A stretch of 64,000 bases of DNA, taken from positions 84,963-148,962 of the forward strand of contig JBEVJC010000019.1 of the NCBI GenBank assembly GCA_040510375.1, given 5' to 3'. The DNA is from JBEVJC01 sp040510375. GTDB taxonomy: Bacteria; Bacteroidota; Bacteroidia; Chitinophagales; Chitinophagaceae. Position numbers and translations under genes: made by a program. Numbering within the stretch: the stretch's first letter is position 1; every line of letters begins with the position of its first letter. Under the pieces are notes generated by a model. It saw nothing but the letters and a program-made list of their open reading frames with translations, made no database searches and was not told the DNA's origin. Positions 41,732-50,660 of this stretch are shown one piece after another.

Positions 41732-42763
41732 ATGAAAAAAGTCGCCAGTCTCCTGATCGTCTTCCTCGCCCTGCGTCCGGCCATTTGCCAGGAAATCCTG
41801 TTTAAATCTGCACAGGTTCTTACCGCCGAACAGGTCAATTCCTTTTACGCGTCTTTCCGGATCTCGGGCAACTGGATTCTCTTTAATGCCCCCGATTTTA
41901 AACTATATGGATACGAAAAATCTTCGCTGAACCTTAAATGGGAATATGATCTGAATCACCAGTCGGACCTTGCCCCTTATATAGTGAACGACCAGGTATG
42001 GGCAAATGGAAAATCACATGTACTCAAACTCGACCTGCAGACAGGTCTCCTTATTAAAGAATTGCCACTCGCCTCAATCGCAACCGAACCCTTTACCTCA
42101 AACGGAAAAATCTTTGGTACCGGGATCTACGACGGTGGGAAAATTTTTGAATTCGACCCTCTGGCAGATTCAATTTTATGGTCGCGTTTCCTTGCACATG
42201 GATCATCTGTTCAACCCTACTACCTCAACAACCGGATTGTTGCCAATGCAGAAAACAATAGCTGGCTTGAAATGGATTACTCCGGAAAATATTTCTCCTC
42301 CGGCTGTGAAGTAGAAGGTGCCTGGCCTTCCGAAAGTCCCTGCGCCAAAAAGTTCATTTCATTGAGTCATGACGGAAAAGAAATAACAGAAAAATTTGCG
42401 GGTAAACTCGACCTGGGTGAGTTTACCAGGTTCACCCTCCCACACAAAACCTTCCTGTTATGCGAGAAACGACTGGTAATTCTCGGGGATGGCCTGAAAG
42501 TATTGCTAAACAGGGAACTCAGCCAGGTGTCTGACGAATTGCTTGGCATCTATGGCAGCGACCTCAAAATCCTGCACGCAACTGATGAACTTATCTGGAT
42601 CTATGAATCAGACCGCATCGTAGAATACAATCACCGCTCGAAAAAATTTATACGATCGGTTGATCTGAGCGAATGGTCGCCCCACCAGGTTGCCCTTGAC
42701 GGAAAAAAGATCTGGCTGATCTCCAAAAAAGATGGCCTGCTTTACTGCATGAAATACCTCTGA
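41732..42763 (+). CDS. Exported beta-propeller (PQQ-like repeat) protein
   Basis: The start is set at ATG 41732, which gives a clean signal peptide (MKKVASLLIVFLALRPAICQ); 16 upstream in-frame codons are dropped. The 343-residue mature protein has repeating four-strand blades (GNWILFNAPDFKLYGYEK, KIFEFDPLADSILWSRFL, IVEYNHRSKKFIRS, KKIWLISKKDGLLYCM), like PQQ-binding-repeat propellers but without catalytic residues. Function is unknown; it may be a secreted or periplasmic binding protein. Its last 22 bases overlap the 3' end of the convergent membrane protein. Confidence 0.7.
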   Translation: MKKVASLLIVFLALRPAICQEILFKSAQVLTAEQVNSFYASFRISGNWILFNAPDFKLYGYEKSSLNLKWEYDLNHQSDLAPYIVNDQVWANGKSHVLKLDLQTGLLIKELPLASIATEPFTSNGKIFGTGIYDGGKIFEFDPLADSILWSRFLAHGSSVQPYYLNNRIVANAENNSWLEMDYSGKYFSSGCEVEGAWPSESPCAKKFISLSHDGKEITEKFAGKLDLGEFTRFTLPHKTFLLCEKRLVILGDGLKVLLNRELSQVSDELLGIYGSDLKILHATDELIWIYESDRIVEYNHRSKKFIRSVDLSEWSPHQVALDGKKIWLISKKDGLLYCMKYL

Positions 42764-43230
42764 CCCCCAAAACAACGCCTTGCACCAATTGCCGCAGGCA
42801 GGCCGATACAAACCATCAGGATGATCACATCCGGAATTGATGAAACGAAGGTTCTTGGCAAGGCCGGCAGGCTGGTCATTGGCAATACCACAAAACTCAT
42901 CAGCAGGTAAACTACCAGTCCATATATAATAGCATTAACGACCAGGGGAATTTTTCTCCAGATAATTTTATAAGTCAGGAAAAACAGGGTAATCCAAAAT
43001 AACGTAACTCCAAAATGAACAATTAACCCAATCCACGGCATCATGGAAGGGCCGGCGTAGGTTTGTTTTCCCAGTAAACCCCGGGCTATAAACTTCAACA
43101 CATTCATGGGATCCTTCCCTGTATTGATCTTATAATTGATGAGCGCGGCTGCTATATCAAGCGAACCCGCGATTAATGTGGTTACAAGAACATAAAGAAT
43201 CATACGCCTTGTTTGTAGTCTGGTTTCCAT
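42742..43230 (-). CDS. Four-TM membrane protein (DUF1440/YagU-like)
   Basis: A 162-residue protein with four membrane segments: ILYVLVTTLIAGSLDIAAAL, WIGLIVHFGVTLFWITLFFL, LVVNAIIYGLVVYLLMSFVV and IPDVIILMVCIGLPAAIGA. A GKDPMNVLKFIARGLLG segment follows TM1. This arrangement is found in YagU/DUF1440-type proteins and other small uncharacterised membrane proteins. Its C-terminal end overlaps the tail of the beta-propeller gene by 22 bases on the opposite strand. No function can be assigned. Confidence 0.65.
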   Translation of the reverse strand: METRLQTRRMILYVLVTTLIAGSLDIAAALINYKINTGKDPMNVLKFIARGLLGKQTYAGPSMMPWIGLIVHFGVTLFWITLFFLTYKIIWRKIPLVVNAIIYGLVVYLLMSFVVLPMTSLPALPRTFVSSIPDVIILMVCIGLPAAIGARRCFGGQRYFMQ

Positions 43231-43494
43231 CCTGCAGTTGTTAGTTGGTGTTCATGAATGTAAACAATTCGTAATCCATAACCAAATGCTAACCACACAA
43301 ACTTTTTTACGGTTTTGAATTATCCGTTTTTTAATCAAACTCCAAAGAAGGACATATGCTTTCGTTAATTCATCAATTAATGAATCATTTTCTCGATTTT
43401 TTGCCCTAAATTCCGAAAATTATCCCGGTAATAATCCGCCCATAATTACAAAATCGGATCGGAGATGTATCCGGGGACCAAAACAACTTACTGC

Positions 43495-44202
43495 ATGAGA
43501 CCTTCTTTGCCTTTACTGGTAATAACAACATTGCTATTCCCGGCATTTCTGCGGGCACAATCACCACCACAACCCGATACCGATTTCGACAGCTCGGTAG
43601 CTGTACACGACCGTCTTCATATCAACGAACTGCCAATCTATAATGGCCGTAAGCACCTGGGATATCTTCGCACCATCATCGGCACTGCTTATTACCGTAC
43701 CGAAGAATGGCAACCGGGTTCGGTTCTTTATGAAGGAACCTGGTACCCCGGACTCTATTTTAAATATGATCTTACAACAGACAACCTGATACTTCAGGGA
43801 ATCAGCGGAATTGGTTCAGTAATGGTGAAAAGCAGGATAGCGGAATTCTGGATGGGCGGCAGGCATTTTGTCCGCAACCACCTGGAAATCCGGAATAGTC
43901 CCGGGTTTTACGAGGTGCTTGCTGAAGGCAGAATTACCCTGATCGCATTCCATAAAAAAGTACTGGAAGAAAAAATTCTTGACCGGGAAATAGAACGGAG
44001 TTTCATTGGCACCACCCATTACTTTGCCATCACTGAAAAAGGTATCATTCCTATCCGCCGGCAGAAGGATTTAACCCGACTCCTGGGTGATAAACGCTCT
44101 GCTTCCATAGCCTCCAGGAAGTCGAAAGGACTCAACTATAAACAGGATCCCGAAGCGGTCCTTACCCACCATGCACAATTTTATAACAAGTCAGCCCGGT
44201 AA
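43495..44202 (+). CDS. Exported hypothetical protein, first gene of the TonB receptor operon
   Basis: The start is set at ATG 43495, giving a clear signal peptide (PLLVITTLLFPAFLRAQ); an ATG at 43465 is possible. The 235-residue protein has no recognised domain; it is rich in aromatic residues and beta-prone in the middle (EEWQPGSVLYEGTWYPGLYF). The C-terminus is basic. It ends 4 bases before the TonB receptor start, so it is surely part of that operon and may help assemble or regulate the receptor. Confidence 0.65.
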   Translation: MRPSLPLLVITTLLFPAFLRAQSPPQPDTDFDSSVAVHDRLHINELPIYNGRKHLGYLRTIIGTAYYRTEEWQPGSVLYEGTWYPGLYFKYDLTTDNLILQGISGIGSVMVKSRIAEFWMGGRHFVRNHLEIRNSPGFYEVLAEGRITLIAFHKKVLEEKILDREIERSFIGTTHYFAITEKGIIPIRRQKDLTRLLGDKRSASIASRKSKGLNYKQDPEAVLTHHAQFYNKSAR

Positions 44203-44206
44203 TTAT

Positions 44207-46972
44207 ATGCCAAGAAGATTTTACCTCTTATCTATCATCATGCTGGCTACGGCCATAGCCGGCTCCGCACAACAGAACAGCCGTGAAAATGTTAGCGGTA
44301 AATATGAAGGAGTTTATCTGATCGATTTTGTAAACCAGCTTGAATCGATTACTACCTATAAGTTCTTTTATGATTCGCCTGCACTGGACTCAGTGAAAAT
44401 CAGTGTTACGGCCGATAACGAACCGATGAACACTGTGCTGGAGCGCGCGTTGAAAAACACGGGACTTTCCTTTGCCATTTCTTTCCCGGACAAAATTTTT
44501 GTGACCAGGGGTTTATCTATCAACGGCCAGTTGCCCAATTCCCTCTTCCAGGCTAATCCGCTGGCCAGGTCGGGACCCGCATCAGACAGCACCGTTGAAT
44601 TTGCACTGGAAAAGAAAAAAATCCGCCCCGCACAGGAGAACAAACTTTATGAAATCGGAATAAAATCAAATAAACTACAGGGTACCGCCATCATAAACGG
44701 AACCATCCGGAATGCAAAAAGCGGCGAACCACTTATTAATGCTTCCGTATTTATCGACAGCCGCTACTCAACCGTAACCGATGCTTATGGAAATTATTCA
44801 CTGACCGTGCCGGCCGGAAAATACATCCTGAATATCCTTGGTATAGGAATGAAGGATACAAAAATCCAGTTGGCGATTTACAGCGCCGGTTCATTGGATG
44901 TTGCCATCCAGGAACAGATTACCACCCTTAAAAACGTAACGGTTAACTCCCGGAAAAGCGCAAATGTTAGTCGCGTCCAGATGGGCGTAGAAAGGCTGAA
45001 CATCGAAAATATCCGGAAGATCCCTTCACTATTTGGTGAAGCAGATATCCTTCGGGTGATCACCAGCCTGCCCGGTGTGAAGACCGTTGGTGAAGCAAGC
45101 ACAGGATTCAATGTGCGCGGGGGATCGGCCGATCAGAACCTGATCCTCTTCAATGACGCCACTATCTATAACCCTTCCCATTTTTTCGGGATGTTCTCCG
45201 CATTCAACCCCGAACTGGTAAAAGATATTGAATTATATAAAAGCAGTATTCCTGCTAAGTATGGTGGCAGGCTTGCTTCCGTGCTCGATATCAACAGCCG
45301 GGAAGGCAATAAAAAAACCATCACGGGTTCGGCCGGTATCGGCGTAATCACCAGTCGCATGAACCTGGAAGGACCCATTGGCAAGGGAGAAAATACCTCA
45401 TTTATTTTTGGGGGAAGAACCACCTATGCCAACTGGCTGATGAAACTGTTACCGGATGAATACAGCGACAGCCGGGCTTCGTTCCAGGATTTTAATGCCG
45501 GTCTCAGCCATCGCATCGACAGTAACAACAACCTGTTTTTTTCAGGTTATTATAGTCGCGACGGGTTTTCCCTGGATAGCGATACCAGCTATTCCTACAA
45601 TAACATGAACTTTACCTTGAAATGGAAACACTCCTTCTCCAACCGGCTGAGTGCGACATTAACAACAGGTATCGACCAGTACGACTACAAAGTAAACAGC
45701 GATGAAAATAAAGTCAATGCCTTTGACCTGAAGTTTGGCATCCGCCAGCTTTTCGCAAAAGCCGATTTTATCTACTACCGCAACCAGCAGCATTCGTTTG
45801 ACTTCGGACTGAGTGCGCTTAATTATAAATTACATCCGGGCTCCTACAAACCAACCGGCGAGGGCTCCATTGTAACCCCGGATATAGTGGAAGATGAACA
45901 GGCCATTGAATCGGCTGTCTACCTCACCCACCGCTATAATCCCAGCAACAAGATTTCACTGAGTACCGGTATAAGGTTTTCACTGTTTGGGTACCTGGGA
46001 CCGCAGGACGTGAGCCACTATGCGGAGAATGCACCGCGAACTGATGCCAACAGGCTCGGAAATACATTATACGGAAAAGGCAAACTGATCAAACAGTATT
46101 ACGCTCCCGAATACCGTTTCTCTGCGAGGTATTCCTTTACCCCCTCATTCTCGGTCAAGGCGGGCTTCAACACGCAGCGACAGTATATCCACATGCTCTC
46201 AAACACAACATCAATCGCCCCGACGGATATCTGGAAACTCAGTGATCCCAATATCCAGCCGCAACAAGGTCAGCAGGTATCTTTCGGACTTTATAAAAAC
46301 CTGAAGGAGGGTACCATTGAAACATCGGTTGAAGTGTATTATAAAAAAATCAGGAATTATCTCGACTACAAACCGGGAGCTGAATTGCTGCTGAACCACA
46401 CTATCGAAACGGATGTGGTCGGTACCCGTGGAAAAGCCTATGGCGTTGAGTTCCTGATCAAAAAGACCGCCGGAAAACTTAACGGCTGGGTAAGTTATAC
46501 GTACTCACGCATACTTCTTCAATCGGATGATCCTGACCTGGCACTTCGTGTAAATAATGGTGAATATTATCCGGCCAATTATGACAAACCACATGATATC
46601 ACCTTTACCGGTAATTTCAGGGTCAATCACCGCTTCAGCCTTTCGTTAAATTCTACCTACAGCACCGGCCGCCCTATTACGATCCCGGTAGGCCGTTATT
46701 ATTACGCGGGTTCTCCAAGGGTATTGTATTCCGAACGTAATTCATACCGGATCCCTGATTATTTCCGGACCGACTTTTCCATGAATATCGATGGCAACCA
46801 TAAGGTGCACCAGAAAACACATAATTCATGGACCATTGGCGCCTATAACCTGCTGGGGCGCAAAAATCCCTATTCGGTTTATTTCGTATCCGAAGGGGGC
46901 GCAATCAATGGTTACAAAATGTCCATTTTCGGCAGCATTATTCCTTTCATCAACTATAATATTCGTTTCTGA
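44207..46972 (+). CDS. SusC-like TonB-dependent receptor with STN domain
   Basis: The start at ATG 44207 (MPRRFYLLSIIMLATAIAGS) provides a signal peptide. The 921-residue protein has an STN/secretin-like domain at about 35-105 (VYLIDFVNQLESITTYKFFY), a carboxypeptidase-regulatory-like domain near 160-245 (INGTIRNAKSGEPLINASVF), a plug (ILRVITSLPGVKTVGEASTG, NVRGGSADQNLILFNDATIY) and a barrel ending FINYNIRF. The STN domain indicates signalling to an anti-sigma factor of the FecR type, but no such gene is seen nearby. The stop overlaps the start of the DUF4249 gene. Confidence 0.93.
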   Translation: MPRRFYLLSIIMLATAIAGSAQQNSRENVSGKYEGVYLIDFVNQLESITTYKFFYDSPALDSVKISVTADNEPMNTVLERALKNTGLSFAISFPDKIFVTRGLSINGQLPNSLFQANPLARSGPASDSTVEFALEKKKIRPAQENKLYEIGIKSNKLQGTAIINGTIRNAKSGEPLINASVFIDSRYSTVTDAYGNYSLTVPAGKYILNILGIGMKDTKIQLAIYSAGSLDVAIQEQITTLKNVTVNSRKSANVSRVQMGVERLNIENIRKIPSLFGEADILRVITSLPGVKTVGEASTGFNVRGGSADQNLILFNDATIYNPSHFFGMFSAFNPELVKDIELYKSSIPAKYGGRLASVLDINSREGNKKTITGSAGIGVITSRMNLEGPIGKGENTSFIFGGRTTYANWLMKLLPDEYSDSRASFQDFNAGLSHRIDSNNNLFFSGYYSRDGFSLDSDTSYSYNNMNFTLKWKHSFSNRLSATLTTGIDQYDYKVNSDENKVNAFDLKFGIRQLFAKADFIYYRNQQHSFDFGLSALNYKLHPGSYKPTGEGSIVTPDIVEDEQAIESAVYLTHRYNPSNKISLSTGIRFSLFGYLGPQDVSHYAENAPRTDANRLGNTLYGKGKLIKQYYAPEYRFSARYSFTPSFSVKAGFNTQRQYIHMLSNTTSIAPTDIWKLSDPNIQPQQGQQVSFGLYKNLKEGTIETSVEVYYKKIRNYLDYKPGAELLLNHTIETDVVGTRGKAYGVEFLIKKTAGKLNGWVSYTYSRILLQSDDPDLALRVNNGEYYPANYDKPHDITFTGNFRVNHRFSLSLNSTYSTGRPITIPVGRYYYAGSPRVLYSERNSYRIPDYFRTDFSMNIDGNHKVHQKTHNSWTIGAYNLLGRKNPYSVYFVSEGGAINGYKMSIFGSIIPFINYNIRF

Positions 46973-48123
46973 TGCAAAGACTAAAATACCTTTTGCTTTC
47001 TTCACTAATCGTTTTCCAGTTTTCCTGCAGGGAAACCTTCGCACCACCTGAAGTGGCATCACCCGAACCGGTGCTTGTGGTGGAAGGCGTGCTGGTGGCC
47101 GGTTCCGAACCAACCCGGATCCGTTTATCCCGAAGCTCCAGGCTCGATACCATCAATGCTTTTGCACCTGAAAGCAATGCGGTGGTAATCGTGGAGGGTA
47201 AGGACAATTCCATACAGATCCTTGCAGAGTTAGGTAGCGGCATTTATTCATCACCTGCACTTAATATGACGGTAGGTCAGGAATACCGGTTACATATCAC
47301 TACAAATAACAGCCGCGAATATCTGTCTGAGTTTATAACCGTGAAGCAGACTCCTCCGATCGACAATATTGGTTTCAAACAGACCGAAGAAGGTGTGAGG
47401 CTTCATGTGAATACACACGACCAGACCAATTCGACCAGGTACTATCTGTGGAATTATGATGAAACCTGGGAGATCCGTTCTTATTTTTTTGCCACAGTCA
47501 TTTACAGAGGGGGGGATACCGTGGAACCAAGGATATTTCCACAGGAGAATGTTTCCAGGTGCTGGAAATATGGAATCTCCACAAATATTCTCATCAACTC
47601 CTCTGAAAAATTATCCGATGACGTGATCTTCGAAGGTCCGCTTGCTTTTTTCCCGAATGGCGATGAACGGCTTGGTGTACGTTATAGTATGTTACTGAGG
47701 CAATACGCAATAGATAAGGCTGCTTATGAATTTTACGAACTGATGAAAAGGAATACCGAAAGCCTGGGAACGGTATTCGATCCACAGCCTACCGAAATTT
47801 CCGGGAATATCCGTTGCATCACCGACCCGGCAGAACTGGTGATCGGATATGTAACTGCTTCTACTCCATCTGTGACCCGTTACTTCCTTAATAATAGTGA
47901 ACTGCGGGGCTTCAGGTACCCTCAATATTGCATGACCGAAAATATCCGGAACCATCCGGATAGTATTCGGGGTGCGTACTCGAGTGGCGGACTGATGCCG
48001 TACGATGCTTTATATTCGGCGATGGGGCCATCGGTAGACACAACCCATTGGTTCTCCGCACCCGCGGAATGTGTTGATTGCACAAAACGTGGCGGCAACC
48101 TGGCAATGCCTACTTACTGGTAA
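46972..48123 (+). CDS. DUF4249 lipoprotein
   Basis: A 383-residue lipoprotein; lipobox FQFSCRETF. DUF4249 recognised from PEPVLVVEGVLVAGSEPTRI, NAVVIVEGKDNSIQILAELG, GQEYRLHITTNNSREYLSEF and PPIDNIGFKQTEEGVRLHVN, and a C-terminal region with many cysteines near the end (CVDCTKRGG). DUF4249 proteins are partners of STN-type TonB receptors. The start overlaps the receptor stop (TGATG), so translation is coupled. Probably surface-exposed. Confidence 0.92.
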   Translation: MQRLKYLLLSSLIVFQFSCRETFAPPEVASPEPVLVVEGVLVAGSEPTRIRLSRSSRLDTINAFAPESNAVVIVEGKDNSIQILAELGSGIYSSPALNMTVGQEYRLHITTNNSREYLSEFITVKQTPPIDNIGFKQTEEGVRLHVNTHDQTNSTRYYLWNYDETWEIRSYFFATVIYRGGDTVEPRIFPQENVSRCWKYGISTNILINSSEKLSDDVIFEGPLAFFPNGDERLGVRYSMLLRQYAIDKAAYEFYELMKRNTESLGTVFDPQPTEISGNIRCITDPAELVIGYVTASTPSVTRYFLNNSELRGFRYPQYCMTENIRNHPDSIRGAYSSGGLMPYDALYSAMGPSVDTTHWFSAPAECVDCTKRGGNLAMPTYW

Positions 48124-48154
48124 AATCATTTCAGCTTATCTGTATTAGAAATAT

Positions 48155-50524
48155 ATGATCATCAGGAAACATAATTATAACTGGCCTCTCTTTTTTGTTC
48201 TGTTATTGGGTTCGTTTGCCGGAAAGGCACAATCATCCGGGGTCTCAGAACTCCGGGAAACAATCGAGAAAAAATCCGGGCACCAACTCAGCGAAAAATT
48301 GTTCGTCCATACGGACAAAGATTTCTACCTGTCCGGCGAACTCTGCTGGTTCCGGATTTTTTCGATGGACGCCTTTACCTTGTTGCCGGGAAGTCCCAGC
48401 CGTGTTTGTTATGTGGAGATCATTGATGGATCCGGAAAGGCAGGTACCCAGGCCAAGATTGTTATGGATAGTACCGGCGGATCAGGATCATTTTACCTTC
48501 CCGTGTCACTGAATACTGGTAACTATACCCTCCGGGCTTATACCAGCTGGATGAAAAACAGCGGACCATCTACTTTCTTCGAGAAAAAACTGACAATCGT
48601 CAATACACTTAAAAACTCCGAGACAATTCTAGCGAAAGATTCGTTTAATATTATCGCAGATTTTCTCGCCGAAGGTGGTCAGCTGGTGAATGACCTGGAA
48701 GGCAGGATGGCATTCCGCTTACGTTCAGCATCGGGAACACCCGTCAGTGCCGACATTACAGTGATAACCGCTAATGGTGATACTATCGCTCACGCAAGGG
48801 CATCAGCCAAAGGCATGGGCAGTTTTACCATGACCCCCACCAGTGGACTTACCTATAAAGCCAATATACTTTTGCCCGATGGCAGGACCGTGGTAAAACA
48901 ATTACCTGCTGCTGAGCGGTCGGGATACACCCTTGTTGTTACTGAATCAGCGAATGGTGACAGGCTTGTAACAGTCCGTTCCAATATTCCATCACAGCAG
49001 GGCAGGCCCGTGTACCTCCTTGCCCATCGTGCAGGTAAGGTTTATTCGGCATTGCAGCAGAATATCCAGGTAGAAACCAGCTGGACCATCAAAAAATCAG
49101 AACTGCCCGCAGGCACAACCACCATTACCCTGTTTGATTCCCGGCAGCAACCCGTTGCAGAAAGGCTTGTATTCAACAAACCTGAAACGCAGGAAACACT
49201 GGTAATAACCGGTAATAAATCATCTTATGGAATTCGCGACAAAGTGGCCCTTTCTGTTGAGTACAAGGGTGCTGATCTGCTCGACTACTCCACATCTGTG
49301 TACCTGCTGGACTCATTCCAGTCGGCCCCGGCCACCATTACCGACTACCTGTTACTGACCGATGAACTCAAGGGACAGGTGGAAGATCCAAACTATTATT
49401 TTTCGCCTGACCCGGATGTAAACAAACATGCCGATGACCTGATGTTAACTGCAGGATGGAGGACCTTCCGGAACAAACAGTCCGCTCCTTCCCTGGCGGT
49501 ATTGCCGGAGTCGAGCGGGCATATTATAACAGCAAGGGTATTGTCACTTCCCGGTGAAACCCCTGCCGCTGACGTGGTATGTTATTTTTCGGCCGGTGCG
49601 TCTCCTTATGAATTCCTGATATCGAAGTCGGACAGTAACGGCCTGGTGCATTTCAACGCCAAAAAATATTATGGTCCCGGCGATATCATTATCCAGCCAC
49701 AATCCTGGCAGGGTACGACTTTCCGCATCGATGTAGTGACTCCCTTCCTGGGTGGCGCGGCGCCGGCCAGTCCTTTTTTCACCATCAGTGAAGATCTTCG
49801 GGACCAGCTTCGCGAAAAAAGCGTGGCCATGCAGGCAATGAATGTTTTTGCAACCGACAGTATCAGTCGTTTCGTAACACCGACACTGTTTGATACTTTG
49901 CCTTTCTATGGTAATGCAGAATTTTCTTATCCACTCGACGACTATAAACGTTTCACCACGATGGAAGAGGTGATGCGGGAATATATTACGCCAGTAGGGG
50001 TAATTATGAGAAACGGGAAACCCAGTCTCACGATGTATGACTACGAACAAAAAATACTCTATCGCAAAGAACTGGTCTTACTTCTGCTGGATGGTATACC
50101 GCTGCAGGATCCCGATAAATTATTTACCATTGATCCTTTAAAGATCCGCAAGATCGATGTGATCCCCAGTGTTTACCTGTATGGCCCTTCCCTTTTTACC
50201 GGGGTGATCAGCCTTGAATCCTATAACGGGCACAGCGAAGGAATTGAGCTGGATAAAAACCTGGTTACAGTCGACTATGAAGGACTGCAGTTAAAACGGG
50301 CGTTTTATGCCCCCGACTATTCAGTCAATCCCGGCTCCAGGAAACGTATGCCCGATATGCGGAACACCTTGTTATGGATCCCGCAGGTTTCTATTGGCAA
50401 AGGGAATAATTCGAAACTTAATTTTTATACATCAGATATCAAGGGCAGGTTCCTGGTGCTGGTGCAGGGCCTGAGTTCAACAGGTGTTCCTGTTGCAGGT
50501 ATGCAGACCTTTTCCGTAGAATGA
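48155..50524 (+). CDS. MG2-domain protein with C-terminal TonB-plug-like region
   Basis: A 789-residue exported protein (signal peptide ending at SFAGKAQ). The N-terminal part (LSEKLFVHTDKDFYLSGELC, WFRIFSMDAF, NTGNYTLRAYTSWMKN) is the MG2/alpha-macroglobulin-like module frequent in Bacteroidota. The C-terminal part (LVLLLLDGIPLQDPDKLFTI, RKIDVIPSVYLYGPSLFTGV) resembles a TonB receptor plug without a barrel. It follows the DUF4249 gene by 31 bases and belongs to the same operon. It is probably an outer-membrane assembly partner of the receptor; the exact role is unknown. Confidence 0.82.
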   Translation: MIIRKHNYNWPLFFVLLLGSFAGKAQSSGVSELRETIEKKSGHQLSEKLFVHTDKDFYLSGELCWFRIFSMDAFTLLPGSPSRVCYVEIIDGSGKAGTQAKIVMDSTGGSGSFYLPVSLNTGNYTLRAYTSWMKNSGPSTFFEKKLTIVNTLKNSETILAKDSFNIIADFLAEGGQLVNDLEGRMAFRLRSASGTPVSADITVITANGDTIAHARASAKGMGSFTMTPTSGLTYKANILLPDGRTVVKQLPAAERSGYTLVVTESANGDRLVTVRSNIPSQQGRPVYLLAHRAGKVYSALQQNIQVETSWTIKKSELPAGTTTITLFDSRQQPVAERLVFNKPETQETLVITGNKSSYGIRDKVALSVEYKGADLLDYSTSVYLLDSFQSAPATITDYLLLTDELKGQVEDPNYYFSPDPDVNKHADDLMLTAGWRTFRNKQSAPSLAVLPESSGHIITARVLSLPGETPAADVVCYFSAGASPYEFLISKSDSNGLVHFNAKKYYGPGDIIIQPQSWQGTTFRIDVVTPFLGGAAPASPFFTISEDLRDQLREKSVAMQAMNVFATDSISRFVTPTLFDTLPFYGNAEFSYPLDDYKRFTTMEEVMREYITPVGVIMRNGKPSLTMYDYEQKILYRKELVLLLLDGIPLQDPDKLFTIDPLKIRKIDVIPSVYLYGPSLFTGVISLESYNGHSEGIELDKNLVTVDYEGLQLKRAFYAPDYSVNPGSRKRMPDMRNTLLWIPQVSIGKGNNSKLNFYTSDIKGRFLVLVQGLSSTGVPVAGMQTFSVE

Positions 50525-50660
50525 TTATCGTATCGGGAACCTACGATCAGGTTTATACGGGAAAGGTCGCAGGCGATTAACTGAAGCAGGAATTATTAGC
50601 TTATCTGCGGTGTTCTTCTTATTATTGGAAAGATTTTCGTTTAATCCAACCAAAATACAT

